Assembly (NCBI RefSeq): GCF_030817215.1
Contig: NZ_JAUSZA010000001.1
Location: forward strand, 1 to 64,000
Reading direction: 5' to 3'
Length of the DNA stretch: 64,000 bases
From: Paenibacillus sp. V4I3
GTDB taxonomy: Bacteria; Bacillota; Bacilli; Paenibacillales; NBRC-103111
Numbering within the stretch: the stretch's first letter is position 1; every line of letters starts with the position of its first letter. The translations under genes were made by a program, and so were the position numbers. The notes below the pieces were generated by a model, which was not told the DNA's origin, made no database searches, and was given only the letters and a program-made list of their open reading frames with translations. This document shows positions 49,791 to 58,789 of this stretch, one piece after another.

Positions 49791-50357
49791 TTAGAACGAC
49801 TCGATTAATTCACGAAGTTCCTTCACAATAACAGCATGATATCCGTTACCTTCACCATATTGACGGCCCATTTCGGCTCTGGCTACTTGAATTTTTTCGT
49901 TATAATCTGCCGCTTCACGATCTGGATTTTCTTTTTTGAATTGATTCATGACAGCTTGCACGTGTTTCGGACGCGGACCCCATTGTCCCAAAACAAAACC
50001 GCCTGTATCTGTAAATATAACAATTGGAATCGCACGACCGCCACCCGTCAGGAACTGGTCAATAACGTCGTAATTTTGTTCAATAATAAGTACTTCCGTA
50101 GGAATACCGCTGTTCTCCAGCGCTTTGAATACGACAGGTACGTTACGAACAACGTCGCCGCACCAATCCGCAGCAACGATTAGACAGCGCAGATCATCCC
50201 GGTTGTTTAGAGAATCGAAATACTCCTTGTCCTCTTCATTATCCCATTCAAATCCATTGTAATAAGCTAAAAATTGCTCTTGATTTTTCTCCATGCTGTC
50301 AATGAACTGCTGTGGCTTTAAGCCAGTGCGTAGTTTGCTTGCAAGATTCGTACTCAT
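49791..50357 (-). CDS. Thioredoxin-fold protein with a single active-site Cys
   Basis: 188 residues of the thioredoxin_9/DUF-type family: ADWCGDVVRNVPVVFKALEN shows WC followed by no second Cys, and AIPIVIFTDTGG carries the conserved cis-Pro. Typical proteins of this family keep the single Cys. Probably a thiol handling or bacillithiol-related factor. Starts with a GAGAGGATGATC ribosome site. Confidence 0.82.
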   Translation of the reverse strand: MSTNLASKLRTGLKPQQFIDSMEKNQEQFLAYYNGFEWDNEEDKEYFDSLNNRDDLRCLIVAADWCGDVVRNVPVVFKALENSGIPTEVLIIEQNYDVIDQFLTGGGRAIPIVIFTDTGGFVLGQWGPRPKHVQAVMNQFKKENPDREAADYNEKIQVARAEMGRQYGEGNGYHAVIVKELRELIESF

Positions 50358-50434
50358 CGCTGATCATCCTCTCATATCGTCATTCGTTTCTTTTATTGTA
50401 GCAAATGCACGCGAAAGCTCCAAATCTTTGTGGC

Positions 50435-51034
50435 TTATATCTTCGCTTTTCTTTTCAAATATAATTGATAACCCACATACAAGATCGTTAAGACAATCGC
50501 TGCGATAATTAATGGCTTAATGTATGGTCCTGCGATTTCGTCAATCGTTTCCCAGTTATCTTTGAGCTTCATGCCCAAGTAGACATAGAGAATGGAATAT
50601 GGAATTAAAGCTAGACCTGTGTAGAGTGTAAACTTACCTAGTGGCATTTTGGCCATACCCCCGGGAAGGGATATCGCATGACGGACAATGGGAATGAATC
50701 TAGCTGTGAAGATCATGCCTGTCCCATAGCGGTTAAACCAAGACTCAGCTACATCAATATGATGTTTGCTGATAAGCAAATATTTACCGTACTTCTCAAG
50801 GAAGGGTCTACCTCCGTAGCGACCGATCCAATAGAGCACCACTTGCGCTAAGGTACCGCCGATTACAGCACAAACTATAGCGCCAACAAAATTAATCTCA
50901 CCTTTAGACACCAGATAGCCTGCGTATGCTAAAAGCAGTTCGTTAGGGATAACTTCCAACATTAATCCGAGGAAAATCCCCCAATACCCAAGTCCTTCCA
51001 AATAAAGCAGTACATTGTGAATCAACTCACTCAT
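50435..51034 (-). CDS. DedA-family membrane protein
   Basis: 199 residues with four to five helices and both family signatures: YWIGRYGGRPFLEKYGKYLL and FTARFIPIVRHAISLPGGMA. DedA/VTT-domain proteins act as lipid (undecaprenyl phosphate) flippases or maintain proton-motive force. GAGAGAGG before the start. Confidence 0.92.
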   Translation of the reverse strand: MSELIHNVLLYLEGLGYWGIFLGLMLEVIPNELLLAYAGYLVSKGEINFVGAIVCAVIGGTLAQVVLYWIGRYGGRPFLEKYGKYLLISKHHIDVAESWFNRYGTGMIFTARFIPIVRHAISLPGGMAKMPLGKFTLYTGLALIPYSILYVYLGMKLKDNWETIDEIAGPYIKPLIIAAIVLTILYVGYQLYLKRKAKI

Positions 51035-51105
51035 CCATGAAACCTCTCTCCACTTAGAATATCCGTTTCTAGTCTATAAAACATTCTATCACAGACGGGC
51101 TCCTA

Positions 51106-52017
51106 TCAACCAGTTCCACGCTCTTTTTGCGCTAAAAAGTAGGATATAATATGCTCCTTGCAGGCATGTACGGGTGCACTTAAATCTTTGCCTGAGCGAT
51201 GAATGAGCCCATGCTCTAGCAAAATTGTTTTCTCCTGCTGCAGTCTCAACAATTTGCCCGATTGAAGCTCTTCCTGAACGGATGTTAACGGCATTAAGGA
51301 AAGACCCATTCCAAACATCATGGTCTGTTTAATCATTTCCGTGCTGTCGAACTCCATCGCTGTAAAGGTGGCTAACCCTTTGTCTGCTAAGACCTGAGAG
51401 GCCATCGTTTGGTAAATGCAGCGGCTTCCAAAGCCAATTACTTTGGTATCCGCTATTGCTTCCCAACCATCGTTCTCCACACGACTTACCAATGCAGGAG
51501 CCCCTACCCATACCAATTCATCTTGGATCAGAGGTATAAAAGTAAGATTGTTAGCCTTCGGGTCGCGAGGAACAATACCAAGGTCAACGCGGTACGCAGA
51601 CACTTCTTGGATAATATCACGTTGATAACCGGTTTCCAGTTGCAATTGTATCTGAGGATATTGTTCAAATATAGTAGGCAGCAGCTGTGGAAGATGCGGC
51701 ACGCAGAAGGATTCAAGCGCTCGGAGCCGCACCACGCCTTTGGGTTCATGCAGACCGGTTAATTTATCTTGAAGGGATTCGCCAAGCTGTAGGTATCGAT
51801 ACGCATAGGGGGCAACTTCTCTGCCCGCAGCAGTTAATTCTACACCTCGGGGCAAACGCCTAAACAGAGCTTGACCCAATGTTTGCTCAAGTTGATGAAT
51901 ATGCATCGTAACCGTTGATTGCACGTATCCGAGCTTGAGGGCTGCCTTGCTGAAGCTTTTCTCCTCCATCACCGTGATGAAGGTTTTCATGCTGCGCCCA
52001 TCCATATGTTCAAGCAT
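51106..52017 (-). CDS. LysR-family transcriptional regulator
   Basis: 303 residues; N-terminal winged HTH (MKTFITVMEEKSFSKAALKL then GYVQSTVTMHIHQLEQTLGQ ALFRR) and LysR substrate domain (about 95-295). Divergent from the HPP gene; the inverted repeat AATCATT-N9-AATGATT at 52063-52085 in the intergenic DNA is a candidate binding site. Confidence 0.93.
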   Translation of the reverse strand: MLEHMDGRSMKTFITVMEEKSFSKAALKLGYVQSTVTMHIHQLEQTLGQALFRRLPRGVELTAAGREVAPYAYRYLQLGESLQDKLTGLHEPKGVVRLRALESFCVPHLPQLLPTIFEQYPQIQLQLETGYQRDIIQEVSAYRVDLGIVPRDPKANNLTFIPLIQDELVWVGAPALVSRVENDGWEAIADTKVIGFGSRCIYQTMASQVLADKGLATFTAMEFDSTEMIKQTMMFGMGLSLMPLTSVQEELQSGKLLRLQQEKTILLEHGLIHRSGKDLSAPVHACKEHIISYFLAQKERGTG

Positions 52018-52062
52018 TGTACGCCACCCCTACCTATCGAATTATCGAATATCTATTATCAT

Positions 52063-52085
52063 AATCATTCGTTATTCAAATGATT
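52063..52085. promoter_or_regulatory. Candidate LysR operator
   Basis: Inverted repeat AATCATT-N9-AATGATT lying 52 bp upstream of the HPP gene start and within the divergent intergenic region. Length and centre spacing suit a LysR T-N11-A site. Confidence 0.45.
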
Positions 52086-52136
52086 TAACTCATGATACCA
52101 TGAGAATTAATAAAGGAAAAGAGGTGTACACAAGCA

Positions 52137-52613
52137 ATGAATAGCCCTGCATCATTCCCAAAAGCATTCGCTCTGCTCATCCCCGGAATCGGCGGGTTTC
52201 TCGCCATTCTGGTTTGCAGCTTACTCGGCGATTTCACCCGAGTCTCGCTGCTTATGGCGCCCTTCGGCGCCTCATGCGTCATCGCCTTCGCGCTCCCGCA
52301 GAGCCCGCTCGCGCAGCCCCGCAGCCTTGTCGGCGGCCACCTGCTGAGCACGCTCGTCGGGCTCTGCGCGCTCTCCGCCTTCGGCGTCCACGCGTGGAGC
52401 CTCGCCCTCGCCGTTGGCGCCGCCATCACGCTCATGCAGCTGACGCGCACGCTGCATCCGCCGGCCGGCGCCGACCCGCTGCTCGTGATGCTCACGGGCG
52501 CGGGCTGGGGCTTCTTGCTCACGCCGGTGCTTCTCGGCGCCGCGCTGCTCGTGCTGGTTGCCCTCGTTTATCACCGGGCAACCCGAACCCATTACCCCAC
52601 AGCATGGTGGTAA
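52137..52613 (+). CDS. HPP-family integral membrane protein
   Basis: 158 residues, four helices, with the family marker HPPAGADPLLVM (about residue 108) and APFGASCVIAFALPQSPLAQ. Linked to nitrite/nitrogen-compound transport in other bacteria. Strikingly GC-rich (52200-52600) compared with neighbours, suggesting a different origin. Divergent LysR regulator upstream. Confidence 0.85.
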   Translation: MNSPASFPKAFALLIPGIGGFLAILVCSLLGDFTRVSLLMAPFGASCVIAFALPQSPLAQPRSLVGGHLLSTLVGLCALSAFGVHAWSLALAVGAAITLMQLTRTLHPPAGADPLLVMLTGAGWGFLLTPVLLGAALLVLVALVYHRATRTHYPTAWW

Positions 52614-52723
52614 TTAGAACCCTCACTTGAACATCGGCTTGAACTGTTCATCAGATCATAATCATGCGCTGACAAGCCTCCGCATAAGATGTACAAGAAC
52701 CTTGTACAGGAGGCGGACCAACG

Positions 52724-53170
52724 ATGTCCCGAGTATGGATTATTAAACGTAAGCATCTCTTTCTGGCAGCCGCTGCTCTGCTGCTGCTCCTCTCCGGCTT
52801 GCTGTATATGAACCGTGGGAGCATCGTCTCAACGGCAGCCGAGCCGACTGCGGAAAGGACGATTCACATGGTAACCGGAGAGTTCAAATCAACCACCGCA
52901 GACGGTAAAACAATTGAAGCCTATCGATGGGATCCGGGCACCGTCGTTGTCCAAAAGGGCGAGAAAATCAAGCTAAGCATCTATGGTGTGAACGGTCAGA
53001 GCCACCCTTTTCTCATCGAAGGGCTAAATATTAGCGGTGAAGTCAAAAAAGGGAAAGAAACCGTTGTACATTTTACGGCCAATCAGGAAGGGACTTACCG
53101 CATCATTTGCTTGACGCACACGGATATTGCCCATAGCGGTCCAATGATTGGCTATATCGTGGTGGATTAG
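52724..53170 (+). CDS. Cupredoxin-domain copper protein
   Basis: 148 residues. Signal-anchor (HLFLAAAALLLLLSGLLYM), then a cupredoxin (about 45-148) with His in QSHPFLIEG, Cys/His in RIICLTHTD, and a Met in GPMIGYIVVD, the expected type 1/CuA-like ligands. Exported or membrane-anchored electron-transfer or copper-binding protein. AGGAGGCGG precedes the ATG. Confidence 0.85.
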   Translation: MSRVWIIKRKHLFLAAAALLLLLSGLLYMNRGSIVSTAAEPTAERTIHMVTGEFKSTTADGKTIEAYRWDPGTVVVQKGEKIKLSIYGVNGQSHPFLIEGLNISGEVKKGKETVVHFTANQEGTYRIICLTHTDIAHSGPMIGYIVVD

Positions 53171-53324
53171 CCGCTTCCTCGTTCGCGACATGCTGTTTCC
53201 AGCTCTGATGACTTAACCGGAACCAGTCATCAAGTTCCAACATAATAAGGCTGTTAAATCGATAATCCTCTACCCAAATGGGCGGCTTAGGTTCCTGTCC
53301 CCAGTGGCTCTGCGCCCTCTCCAT
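53103..53324 (-). CDS. Possible small hypothetical protein opposing the cupredoxin gene
   Basis: The frame reads with natural protein composition (MERAQSHWGQEPKPPIWVED then YRFNSLIMLELDDWFRLSHQ), but it overlaps the cupredoxin 3' end by 68 bp and has no strong ribosome site. Kept at low confidence. Confidence 0.3.
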   Translation of the reverse strand: MERAQSHWGQEPKPPIWVEDYRFNSLIMLELDDWFRLSHQSWKQHVANEEAANPPRYSQSLDRYGQYPCASSK

Positions 53325-53348
53325 GCATACAAATAGCATAGAGGGAGT

Positions 53349-53678
53349 GTGGATACAGTCATGATCAATAACAAGCCGAGTGAAAAACATAAGCAGCAGT
53401 TCCCCAGTGCTCGCGGAATTCGGAGAGCTTGCAGCAAGGAATTATATCGAACTGTTAAGCGCTTGAAAGTATGGATTTCCCCCGAGCAGATTAGGGCTGC
53501 TGAGGAGCTCTATGTGAAAAAGGTGATGCTGAACCTTCCATTCATCATGGAGAACGGCAGCAACCGCAAAGCGCTTTCCGATTGGTTTGACGAAAACGTA
53601 GGGCCCGAAATTGCCCCGCTTTGGAATGTGGAGCTTGAAGCATTAAACCATGCGTTTCGTGACGCATTTGGTGGTTAA
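53349..53678 (+). CDS. Hypothetical protein
   Basis: 109 residues from the GTG at 53349 or 105 from the ATG at 53361; GAGGGAG lies upstream, too close to the first and slightly far for the second. Charged helical sequence (SPEQIRAAEELYVKKVMLNL) with no recognised domain. A terminator follows directly. Confidence 0.55.
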   Translation: MDTVMINNKPSEKHKQQFPSARGIRRACSKELYRTVKRLKVWISPEQIRAAEELYVKKVMLNLPFIMENGSNRKALSDWFDENVGPEIAPLWNVELEALNHAFRDAFGG

Positions 53679-53681
53679 AGC

Positions 53682-53725
53682 AAAGAAGGCCATGGGTATG
53701 TTAGACATACGCCATGACCTTCTTT
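53682..53725. terminator. Bidirectional terminator between hypothetical and melA
   Basis: AAAGAAGGCCATGGGTATG pairs with CATACGCCATGACCTTCTTT (two small mismatches) over a five-base loop; flanked by A- and T-runs between the convergent genes. Confidence 0.82.
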
Positions 53726-53739
53726 TTCATATGAACATT

Positions 53740-55038
53740 TTAGTGATATTCAGGCAGCCATTTGCCGTGTGCTTCAATTAACTCATCACACATCGCAACG
53801 ATATCGTCCATCGACAGCTCTGCTGATGTATGTGGATCCAACATAGCCGCGTGATAAATATGCTCGCGTTTACGTGTGATTGCTGCTTCAATCGTCAGCA
53901 GCTGCGTATTGATATTCGTACGGTTGAGCGCCGCTAGCTGCGGAGGCAGATCGCCAACGTAGGTAGGCGTAACTCCATTACGGTCTACTAAGCAAGGAAC
54001 TTCAACGCATGCTTCGCGCGGCAAGTTCGTAATTAAACCAGTATTCATCACATTACCGCCGATTTTGAACGGAATATCGGTCTCAATCGCTTCGAAAATG
54101 TAGGAAGCATACTCATGGGAACGATTGTGTGTCAGATTCGCATCATTTACCAGATCCTCGCGCATTTGTTTCCATCTGCTAATTTGCTCGATGCAGCGGC
54201 GTGGATACTCGTCGAGTGGAATATTGAAGCGGTCTACCAGCTCTGGATAATTGCGTTTGATGAAATACGGATGGTACTCCGCATTATGCTCGGAAGACTC
54301 GGTAATATAATGACCGAATTTCAGCATCATTTCATAACGAACCATGTCCCAATGCTTCTCTTTTTGCTTTTCCGCGGCCCGCTTCTTAATCTCTGGATAA
54401 AGGTCAACGCCATCCTTGGTTACTTCCAACAGCCATGCCATGTGGTTGATGCCGGCGATTTTGGCTTTAACGCCTTCCTTTTCCAAGCCCAGACTTTTGA
54501 AAAGCTCCGGAATACACGCTTGTACGCTGTGACATAAGCCAACTGTACGAACACCGCCATACGTGTTCATAACATTGGTTAATACTGCCATCGGATTCGT
54601 ATAGTTGAGGAACAGGGCATCTGGACATACCTCGCGAATATCCGCTGCGAAATCCAGCATCACAGGAATCGTACGCAGATTTCGGAAAATACCGCCGATA
54701 CCGACCGTGTCGGCAATCGTTTGACGCAAGCCGTACTTTTTAGGGATTTCAAAATCCGTTATTGTACATGGATCATAGCCACCTACTTGGATAGCGTTCA
54801 CCACATATTTAGCTCCGCTCAGAGCTTCCTTACGGTCCGTATAAGCTTTTATAACAGACGTACTTCCGCTAGTCTTTTTGATGTTATTCAGCATGTTAGC
54901 TGAATCCTGCAGACGTTCGTGATCAATATCAAAGAGAGCGATTTCAAAGCCTTGCAGCGCAGGTGTGAGCAAACAATCACCAAGTACATTTTTCGCAAAA
55001 ACCGTACTTCCAGCACCTAAAAAAGTAATCTTGGACAT
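53740..55038 (-). CDS. melA: GH4 alpha-galactosidase
   Basis: 432 residues, the length of B. subtilis MelA. N-terminal Rossmann fold (ITFLGAGSTVFAKNVLGDCL), NAIQVGGYDP, the GLCHSVQ motif (Cys for Mn2+ coordination) and GINHMAW with the metal His. GH4 enzymes use NAD+ and Mn2+ in a redox-elimination mechanism. The neighbouring divergent AraC regulator fits a galactoside-induced operon. GGAGGAG precedes the ATG. Confidence 0.93.
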   Translation of the reverse strand: MSKITFLGAGSTVFAKNVLGDCLLTPALQGFEIALFDIDHERLQDSANMLNNIKKTSGSTSVIKAYTDRKEALSGAKYVVNAIQVGGYDPCTITDFEIPKKYGLRQTIADTVGIGGIFRNLRTIPVMLDFAADIREVCPDALFLNYTNPMAVLTNVMNTYGGVRTVGLCHSVQACIPELFKSLGLEKEGVKAKIAGINHMAWLLEVTKDGVDLYPEIKKRAAEKQKEKHWDMVRYEMMLKFGHYITESSEHNAEYHPYFIKRNYPELVDRFNIPLDEYPRRCIEQISRWKQMREDLVNDANLTHNRSHEYASYIFEAIETDIPFKIGGNVMNTGLITNLPREACVEVPCLVDRNGVTPTYVGDLPPQLAALNRTNINTQLLTIEAAITRKREHIYHAAMLDPHTSAELSMDDIVAMCDELIEAHGKWLPEYH

Positions 55039-55051
55039 GTGTGAATCTCCT

Positions 55052-55086
55052 CCATAGTGAGTTCTTTTTTCTTATCCTCACTATAG
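55052..55086. promoter_or_regulatory. Inverted repeat and AACTCC direct repeats between melA and its regulator
   Basis: CCATAGTGAG (55052) and CTCACTATAG (55077) form a near-perfect inverted repeat just upstream of the melA ribosome site. Two AACTCC half-sites lie at 55095 and 55120, 25 bp apart, a layout often bound by AraC-type dimers. Confidence 0.4.
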
Positions 55087-55185
55087 CGCAGGACAACTCC
55101 CAAAAACATGGATCGAATGAACTCCTATATGGACATTTGTAGTTTATTCATGTACCCTAGAAACAAAACCTAAAAAGAGGCTTCT

Positions 55186-56040
55186 ATGAATCAGGATCAT
55201 TCCTATTTCACCCTCCATATCAATCCGCTCCATAGCACCAATGAATTATCCGTACTTTTCAGCGGTGAGGGCAAGCCTATTCCTCTGCATAAAATGGGAC
55301 CGGCCGTGCATGATTATTACCTCATCCATACCGTACATGCGGGAGAAGGCACATTCGAGATGCATAACCGCACTTATCGATGCTCCGCCGGAGACACCTT
55401 CGTTATTTATCCCGGAGAGTTGTTCAGCTATATCGCAGACAGCGATCATCCCTGGCACTATACGTGGGTTGCCTTTTCAGGCCGTGCTGCAGGAACCTTG
55501 CTTTCGCAAATTGGCGTTTCCCCTCATCAGGCCGTCATATTGGGGAGCAACCCCCGCTCTATCCGTCATTATTACCGACACATTCGCTCCAGTTTCCAGC
55601 ATTCTGACACTCCTGTGCTTGAGGATATGGAATCCGCTGCTTGGCTTCGCCTCTTAATCCGGGAACTCGGGCGCATGAACATCCACCAGATTGCCTTTAA
55701 ACCAACGACCGAAACCGATATCGAGCGTCAAGTCGGACAAGCCATCCGATACTTAGAACTGCAATACACACAGCAGGTATCTATCGAGGAACTCGCACAC
55801 ACACTAGGCTATCACCGTACGTATTTATGTAAAATGTTCAAACAATCTACCGGCTTAGCCCCTATGCAGTATCTGTTAAAAGTTCGCATGGAACGGGCCA
55901 AACAATTGTTAGAGACATCTATGACTATTGACCAAGTAGCGTCTTCTGTCGGATTTAACGATGCCCTCTATTTCTCCAAGCAATTTCGCAAATGGAGTGG
56001 AGCAGCACCTTCGGTTTATCGCAAAGAACAGAAAACCTGA
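55186..56040 (+). CDS. AraC-family regulator, MsmR/MelR type
   Basis: 284 residues; cupin-like sensor (HTVHAGEGTFEMHNRTYRCS) and C-terminal double HTH (VSIEELAHTLGYHRTYLCKM ... MTIDQVASSVGFNDALYFSK). Diverges from melA; the name and role in alpha-galactoside control are inferred from context. Confidence 0.85.
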   Translation: MNQDHSYFTLHINPLHSTNELSVLFSGEGKPIPLHKMGPAVHDYYLIHTVHAGEGTFEMHNRTYRCSAGDTFVIYPGELFSYIADSDHPWHYTWVAFSGRAAGTLLSQIGVSPHQAVILGSNPRSIRHYYRHIRSSFQHSDTPVLEDMESAAWLRLLIRELGRMNIHQIAFKPTTETDIERQVGQAIRYLELQYTQQVSIEELAHTLGYHRTYLCKMFKQSTGLAPMQYLLKVRMERAKQLLETSMTIDQVASSVGFNDALYFSKQFRKWSGAAPSVYRKEQKT

Positions 56041-56050
56041 TAAGTCAAAA

Positions 56051-56092
56051 GAAAGCCTCCAACCCTCTGTGTTCTGGGGCCGGAGGCTTCTT
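56051..56092. terminator. Bidirectional terminator between AraC regulator and ExsC-like gene
   Basis: AAGCCTCC / GGAGGCTT with a 21-base loop, T-run CTTTATT after it; between convergent genes. Confidence 0.7.
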
Positions 56093-56094
56093 TA

Positions 56095-56511
56095 TTAGAG
56101 GGCGTTAATAACTAAAGCGCTCAAATTAATAGGACCAATGACAACAACTGCTAAGCCTGGAGTCAAAGACTCAATAGATAAGGTATAGCCATGAGATCCT
56201 GCTGGTGGGTTAACATCGATTGCTTGAATTGTCGGAAGATAGTATTTCTCAAAGCCAGATTCAAGACCAAGTCGTGCATAGTAAATGACTTGACCATCGC
56301 GGAAAATTCGGAATAATACACTTCCTGTACCTACATCTCCTCTTAATCCAATGGTTGCTTTCAATTCTACAACTTGAGGATATGTGGCTGGAACATCCAC
56401 TCTGACTTCCGCAAGTCCTACTCCTGCCGGAGTTAATGGGACAGGAATTTGCACCCCATCTGTAACGGGCGTAACCGTAAGACCAAAGTAACTTTCGATT
56501 TGATTTGCCAT
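56095..56511 (-). CDS. Exosporium-protein-C-like jelly-roll protein
   Basis: 138 residues. Begins YFGLTVTPVTDGVQIPVPLT and has the repeated beta pattern VELKATIGLRGDVGTGSVLF, RIFRDGQVIYYARLGLES and AIDVNPPAGSHGYTLSIESL, close to the Paenibacillus exosporium protein C / spore-surface jelly-roll family. Likely a spore-surface structural protein. AAAGGAGATG before the start. Confidence 0.65.
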   Translation of the reverse strand: MANQIESYFGLTVTPVTDGVQIPVPLTPAGVGLAEVRVDVPATYPQVVELKATIGLRGDVGTGSVLFRIFRDGQVIYYARLGLESGFEKYYLPTIQAIDVNPPAGSHGYTLSIESLTPGLAVVVIGPINLSALVINAL

Positions 56512-56609
56512 GCTTCTTTCATCTCCTTTTCTTGTAAGATACTATATTGTATGAAGATGATAGATTTATAGATTGGACAAAATAATCAATTATTTAATTT
56601 ATCCGCATA

Positions 56610-56651
56610 AAAAAACTGCTGATAAGGATGGATCCCTATCAGCAGTTTTTT
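56610..56651 (-). terminator. Terminator of the Dabb gene
   Basis: Perfect 15-bp arms AAAAAACTGCTGATA / TATCAGCAGTTTTTT with a 12-base loop, 8 bp after the stop. Confidence 0.88.
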
Positions 56652-56658
56652 CGTATGA

Positions 56659-56952
56659 TTAAATTTCAATATCAACAATCAAGCTATCGACTCTGCCTAC
56701 TTCTCTAATATATGCAGCAACCGCTTGGTGCTCCGGATTTGGACCGTAAGCCTCAAGCGCTGCTCTATCCTCAAAACGTACTGATAATACAACCTGATAG
56801 CCTTTGTTCTTCTCTGAAAAGTTAATGCCTGCTTGAATATCTACAATGCCTGTTAAATGCTCTTTTAACGCTTTAAATCTATCAACGACTTCTTGGAGCT
56901 GCTCCTGTGTCGTTGTTTCACCGAATTTTACAAGTACAATATGATCGATCAT
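56659..56952 (-). CDS. Dabb-domain (stress responsive alpha/beta barrel) protein
   Basis: 97 residues. IDHIVLVKFGETTTQEQLQE, IVDIQAGINFSEKNKGYQVV LSVRFEDRAALEAYGPNPEH and VDSLIVDIEI match the Dabb ferredoxin-like fold throughout. Dimeric cytoplasmic protein of unclear physiological role. Confidence 0.88.
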   Translation of the reverse strand: MIDHIVLVKFGETTTQEQLQEVVDRFKALKEHLTGIVDIQAGINFSEKNKGYQVVLSVRFEDRAALEAYGPNPEHQAVAAYIREVGRVDSLIVDIEI

Positions 56953-56999
56953 GATATAAAACCTACTTTCCCTGTGTGTTTATATTTAACGTTTGATTA

Positions 57000-57130
57000 A
57001 GCGCAGAAAACGCGCTTTCAGCGAGAGCGTAAGGAGCCGAAGCTCGTCAGTAGAGTCTGAGAAGCCGAAAAACAGCTTCTCTGCAGATTGTCCCGCGCGT
57101 CCGTGCTGCTTAGAGATTAACGTCCTTAAT
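57000..57130. other. GC-rich structured intergenic segment
   Basis: Between divergently spaced minus-strand genes, this segment is flanked by a short inverted pair (TGATTAAG ... CTTAATCA) and contains several small stems (CGCTTTCAGCGAGAGCG; GAAGCCGAAAAACAGCTTC). It could be a non-autonomous repeat or a structured RNA. No covariation evidence is available. Confidence 0.3.
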
Positions 57131-57167
57131 CATATCAGGTAGGCGTGTTCACGTCGATATGGAACCT

Positions 57168-57848
57168 CTACTTCGAAGCAAGCTCAGCAATCTGAGCTGA
57201 CAGCAGCACATGTGTGCCGAACTGACCTGACTTTGCGGATTTAATTAATCCCGTAGCGATCGTTTTCGCATGGATCGGCCGATACGTACGGAGTCCACCG
57301 ATCATAAGCGGGGAAATGGCTCGCGACACCATGCTTCCCAATTTCTCACCCCGTCGAAACTCATCTCGTTTACCTAGAATAAGTGAAGGACGAAGCATGT
57401 AAAGCGCATGGAGCTTAAGCTCCCTTAGGCCTTCCTCCACCTCTCCCTTTACCCGATTGTAAAAAATCGAGGATTTGCGGCTCGCTCCCATCGCAGTTAC
57501 TATGGCAAATGCCTCTGCCTTACCCGAACTAGCTATTTGCCCCAATTTCATAGGGTACGCCAAGTCTACTTTTCGAAACTGCTCTTGGGATCCTGCCTTC
57601 TTAATTGTCGTACCTAACGTGCAAAATACATGAGCATGCTCCATGTCAGACGGTTCAATAAGGGCATCCAGATTGCTAAAATCGGTTACGATTTGAACCA
57701 ATTTCTCATTTCCGCGGAGATGACTAATTTGCATGTTTTTACGAACCAGTGCAATCACTTTCGTGTATGCCTGATCTTCTAGAAGCAGCTTAATCAGCTC
57801 ACGGCCAACTAATCCGGAACCGCCTGCTACAATGGCTGTGATTCCCAT
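57168..57848 (-). CDS. NAD(P)-binding atypical short-chain reductase
   Basis: About 226 residues from ATG 57848, seven bases after AGGAGGG. N-terminal ITAIVAGGSGLVGRELIKLL (Rossmann GxxGxxG), then AHVFCTLGTTIKKAGSQEQF RKVD, as in the HTATIP2/YwnB-type NAD(P)H-binding family. Function not determined. Follows the RDD gene with a 14-bp gap. Confidence 0.8.
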   Translation of the reverse strand: MGITAIVAGGSGLVGRELIKLLLEDQAYTKVIALVRKNMQISHLRGNEKLVQIVTDFSNLDALIEPSDMEHAHVFCTLGTTIKKAGSQEQFRKVDLAYPMKLGQIASSGKAEAFAIVTAMGASRKSSIFYNRVKGEVEEGLRELKLHALYMLRPSLILGKRDEFRRGEKLGSMVSRAISPLMIGGLRTYRPIHAKTIATGLIKSAKSGQFGTHVLLSAQIAELASK

Positions 57849-57862
57849 ATAAGCCCTCCTAA

Positions 57863-58660
57863 TTAAACTTCCCAATCGTTTCTGAGCTTCTCATAAAGTT
57901 GAGCTAAATATGCAGCAGGATCCAATGTAAACCCTAGGTCATGTTCTAACTTATTAGAAAAATGTTGAGCAATCGGTACGGCTAACTCCTGTAATCTTAC
58001 ATTGTGCATTGTCGGTATTCGCTCAACCCAGGCTTGTAAAAGCTGCCAGTCTATCGCAGTAATCTCTTGTCTTTTGGCTTCCTCTATCTCCACGGTGAGT
58101 ATGGGGAAATTCTTTTTGGAGATTGCCTTATCGATATGTTTACGACGCTTCATTCGCTCAAAACGAGCCTCAATCACAACAATGGTTCCGGCTACCATAT
58201 CACCAATGCGCTTATCTTTTGAACTAAAGATGATACTGACTGCTCCTATGAAGTAAAAAGTTGGCATCATATCCAGCAGACGAAACAAGTTACGAATCAA
58301 GATCGATAATAGTGTTGCAGACTGCCCGTTATTTTGGAGCACGCGAAGTCCTAGGATTCTTTTCCCTGGCGTTTGCCCTCCCATGAAGGCTTCCGTACAA
58401 ACGAAATAGCCTAAGTTCACTACAATCCAAAGTATGATGGCAATCGCGATCAAATAATCAGCAAGAGCAGGCAGCCAATCACCCGAATATAACCTGCTCA
58501 CCAAAATAGCGAATAAGAATAAAAGGCCATTCATCACAAGCAAAATCAAACAATCAAGTAGATGCGCTATCGCCCTGCTGCCAATGCCTGCGGTTTGAAA
58601 TTGCAATTGCACCTGCTCAGGTGTAACTATGGTTAGTTCTTTATCCAGAGACTCGTTCAT
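57863..58660 (-). CDS. RDD-family membrane protein
   Basis: 265 residues. RDD domain (FQTAGIGSRAIAHLLDCLIL ... GQTPGKRILGLRVL ... RLLDMMP) with three or four helices, followed by a soluble C-terminal region of about 100 residues. Often encoded next to SpoIIM/DUF58/MoxR sets, as here. Divergent from spoIIM. Confidence 0.85.
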   Translation of the reverse strand: MNESLDKELTIVTPEQVQLQFQTAGIGSRAIAHLLDCLILLVMNGLLFLFAILVSRLYSGDWLPALADYLIAIAIILWIVVNLGYFVCTEAFMGGQTPGKRILGLRVLQNNGQSATLLSILIRNLFRLLDMMPTFYFIGAVSIIFSSKDKRIGDMVAGTIVVIEARFERMKRRKHIDKAISKKNFPILTVEIEEAKRQEITAIDWQLLQAWVERIPTMHNVRLQELAVPIAQHFSNKLEHDLGFTLDPAAYLAQLYEKLRNDWEV

Positions 58661-58720
58661 AGCATCTCCTTATGATTTCAAAATTATGGTAACGAATGTC
58701 ATTGATATGCTAAAATGAAC

Positions 58721-58777
58721 AAGCAAAACTCTTAGATTATGCTTACGATGCAAGTTTTGCCAAAGCAAAACTCTTAG
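58721..58777 (+). repeat. Duplicated leader segment before the SpoIIM gene
   Basis: AAGCAAAACTCTTAG occurs at 58721-58735 and 58763-58777. AGTTTTGC (58753-58760) can pair with the second copy (58765-58772) or the first, and the second copy abuts the GGAGG ribosome site. A switch-like fold controlling translation is possible. Confidence 0.5.
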
Positions 58778-58789
58778 GAGGTCCACCCC

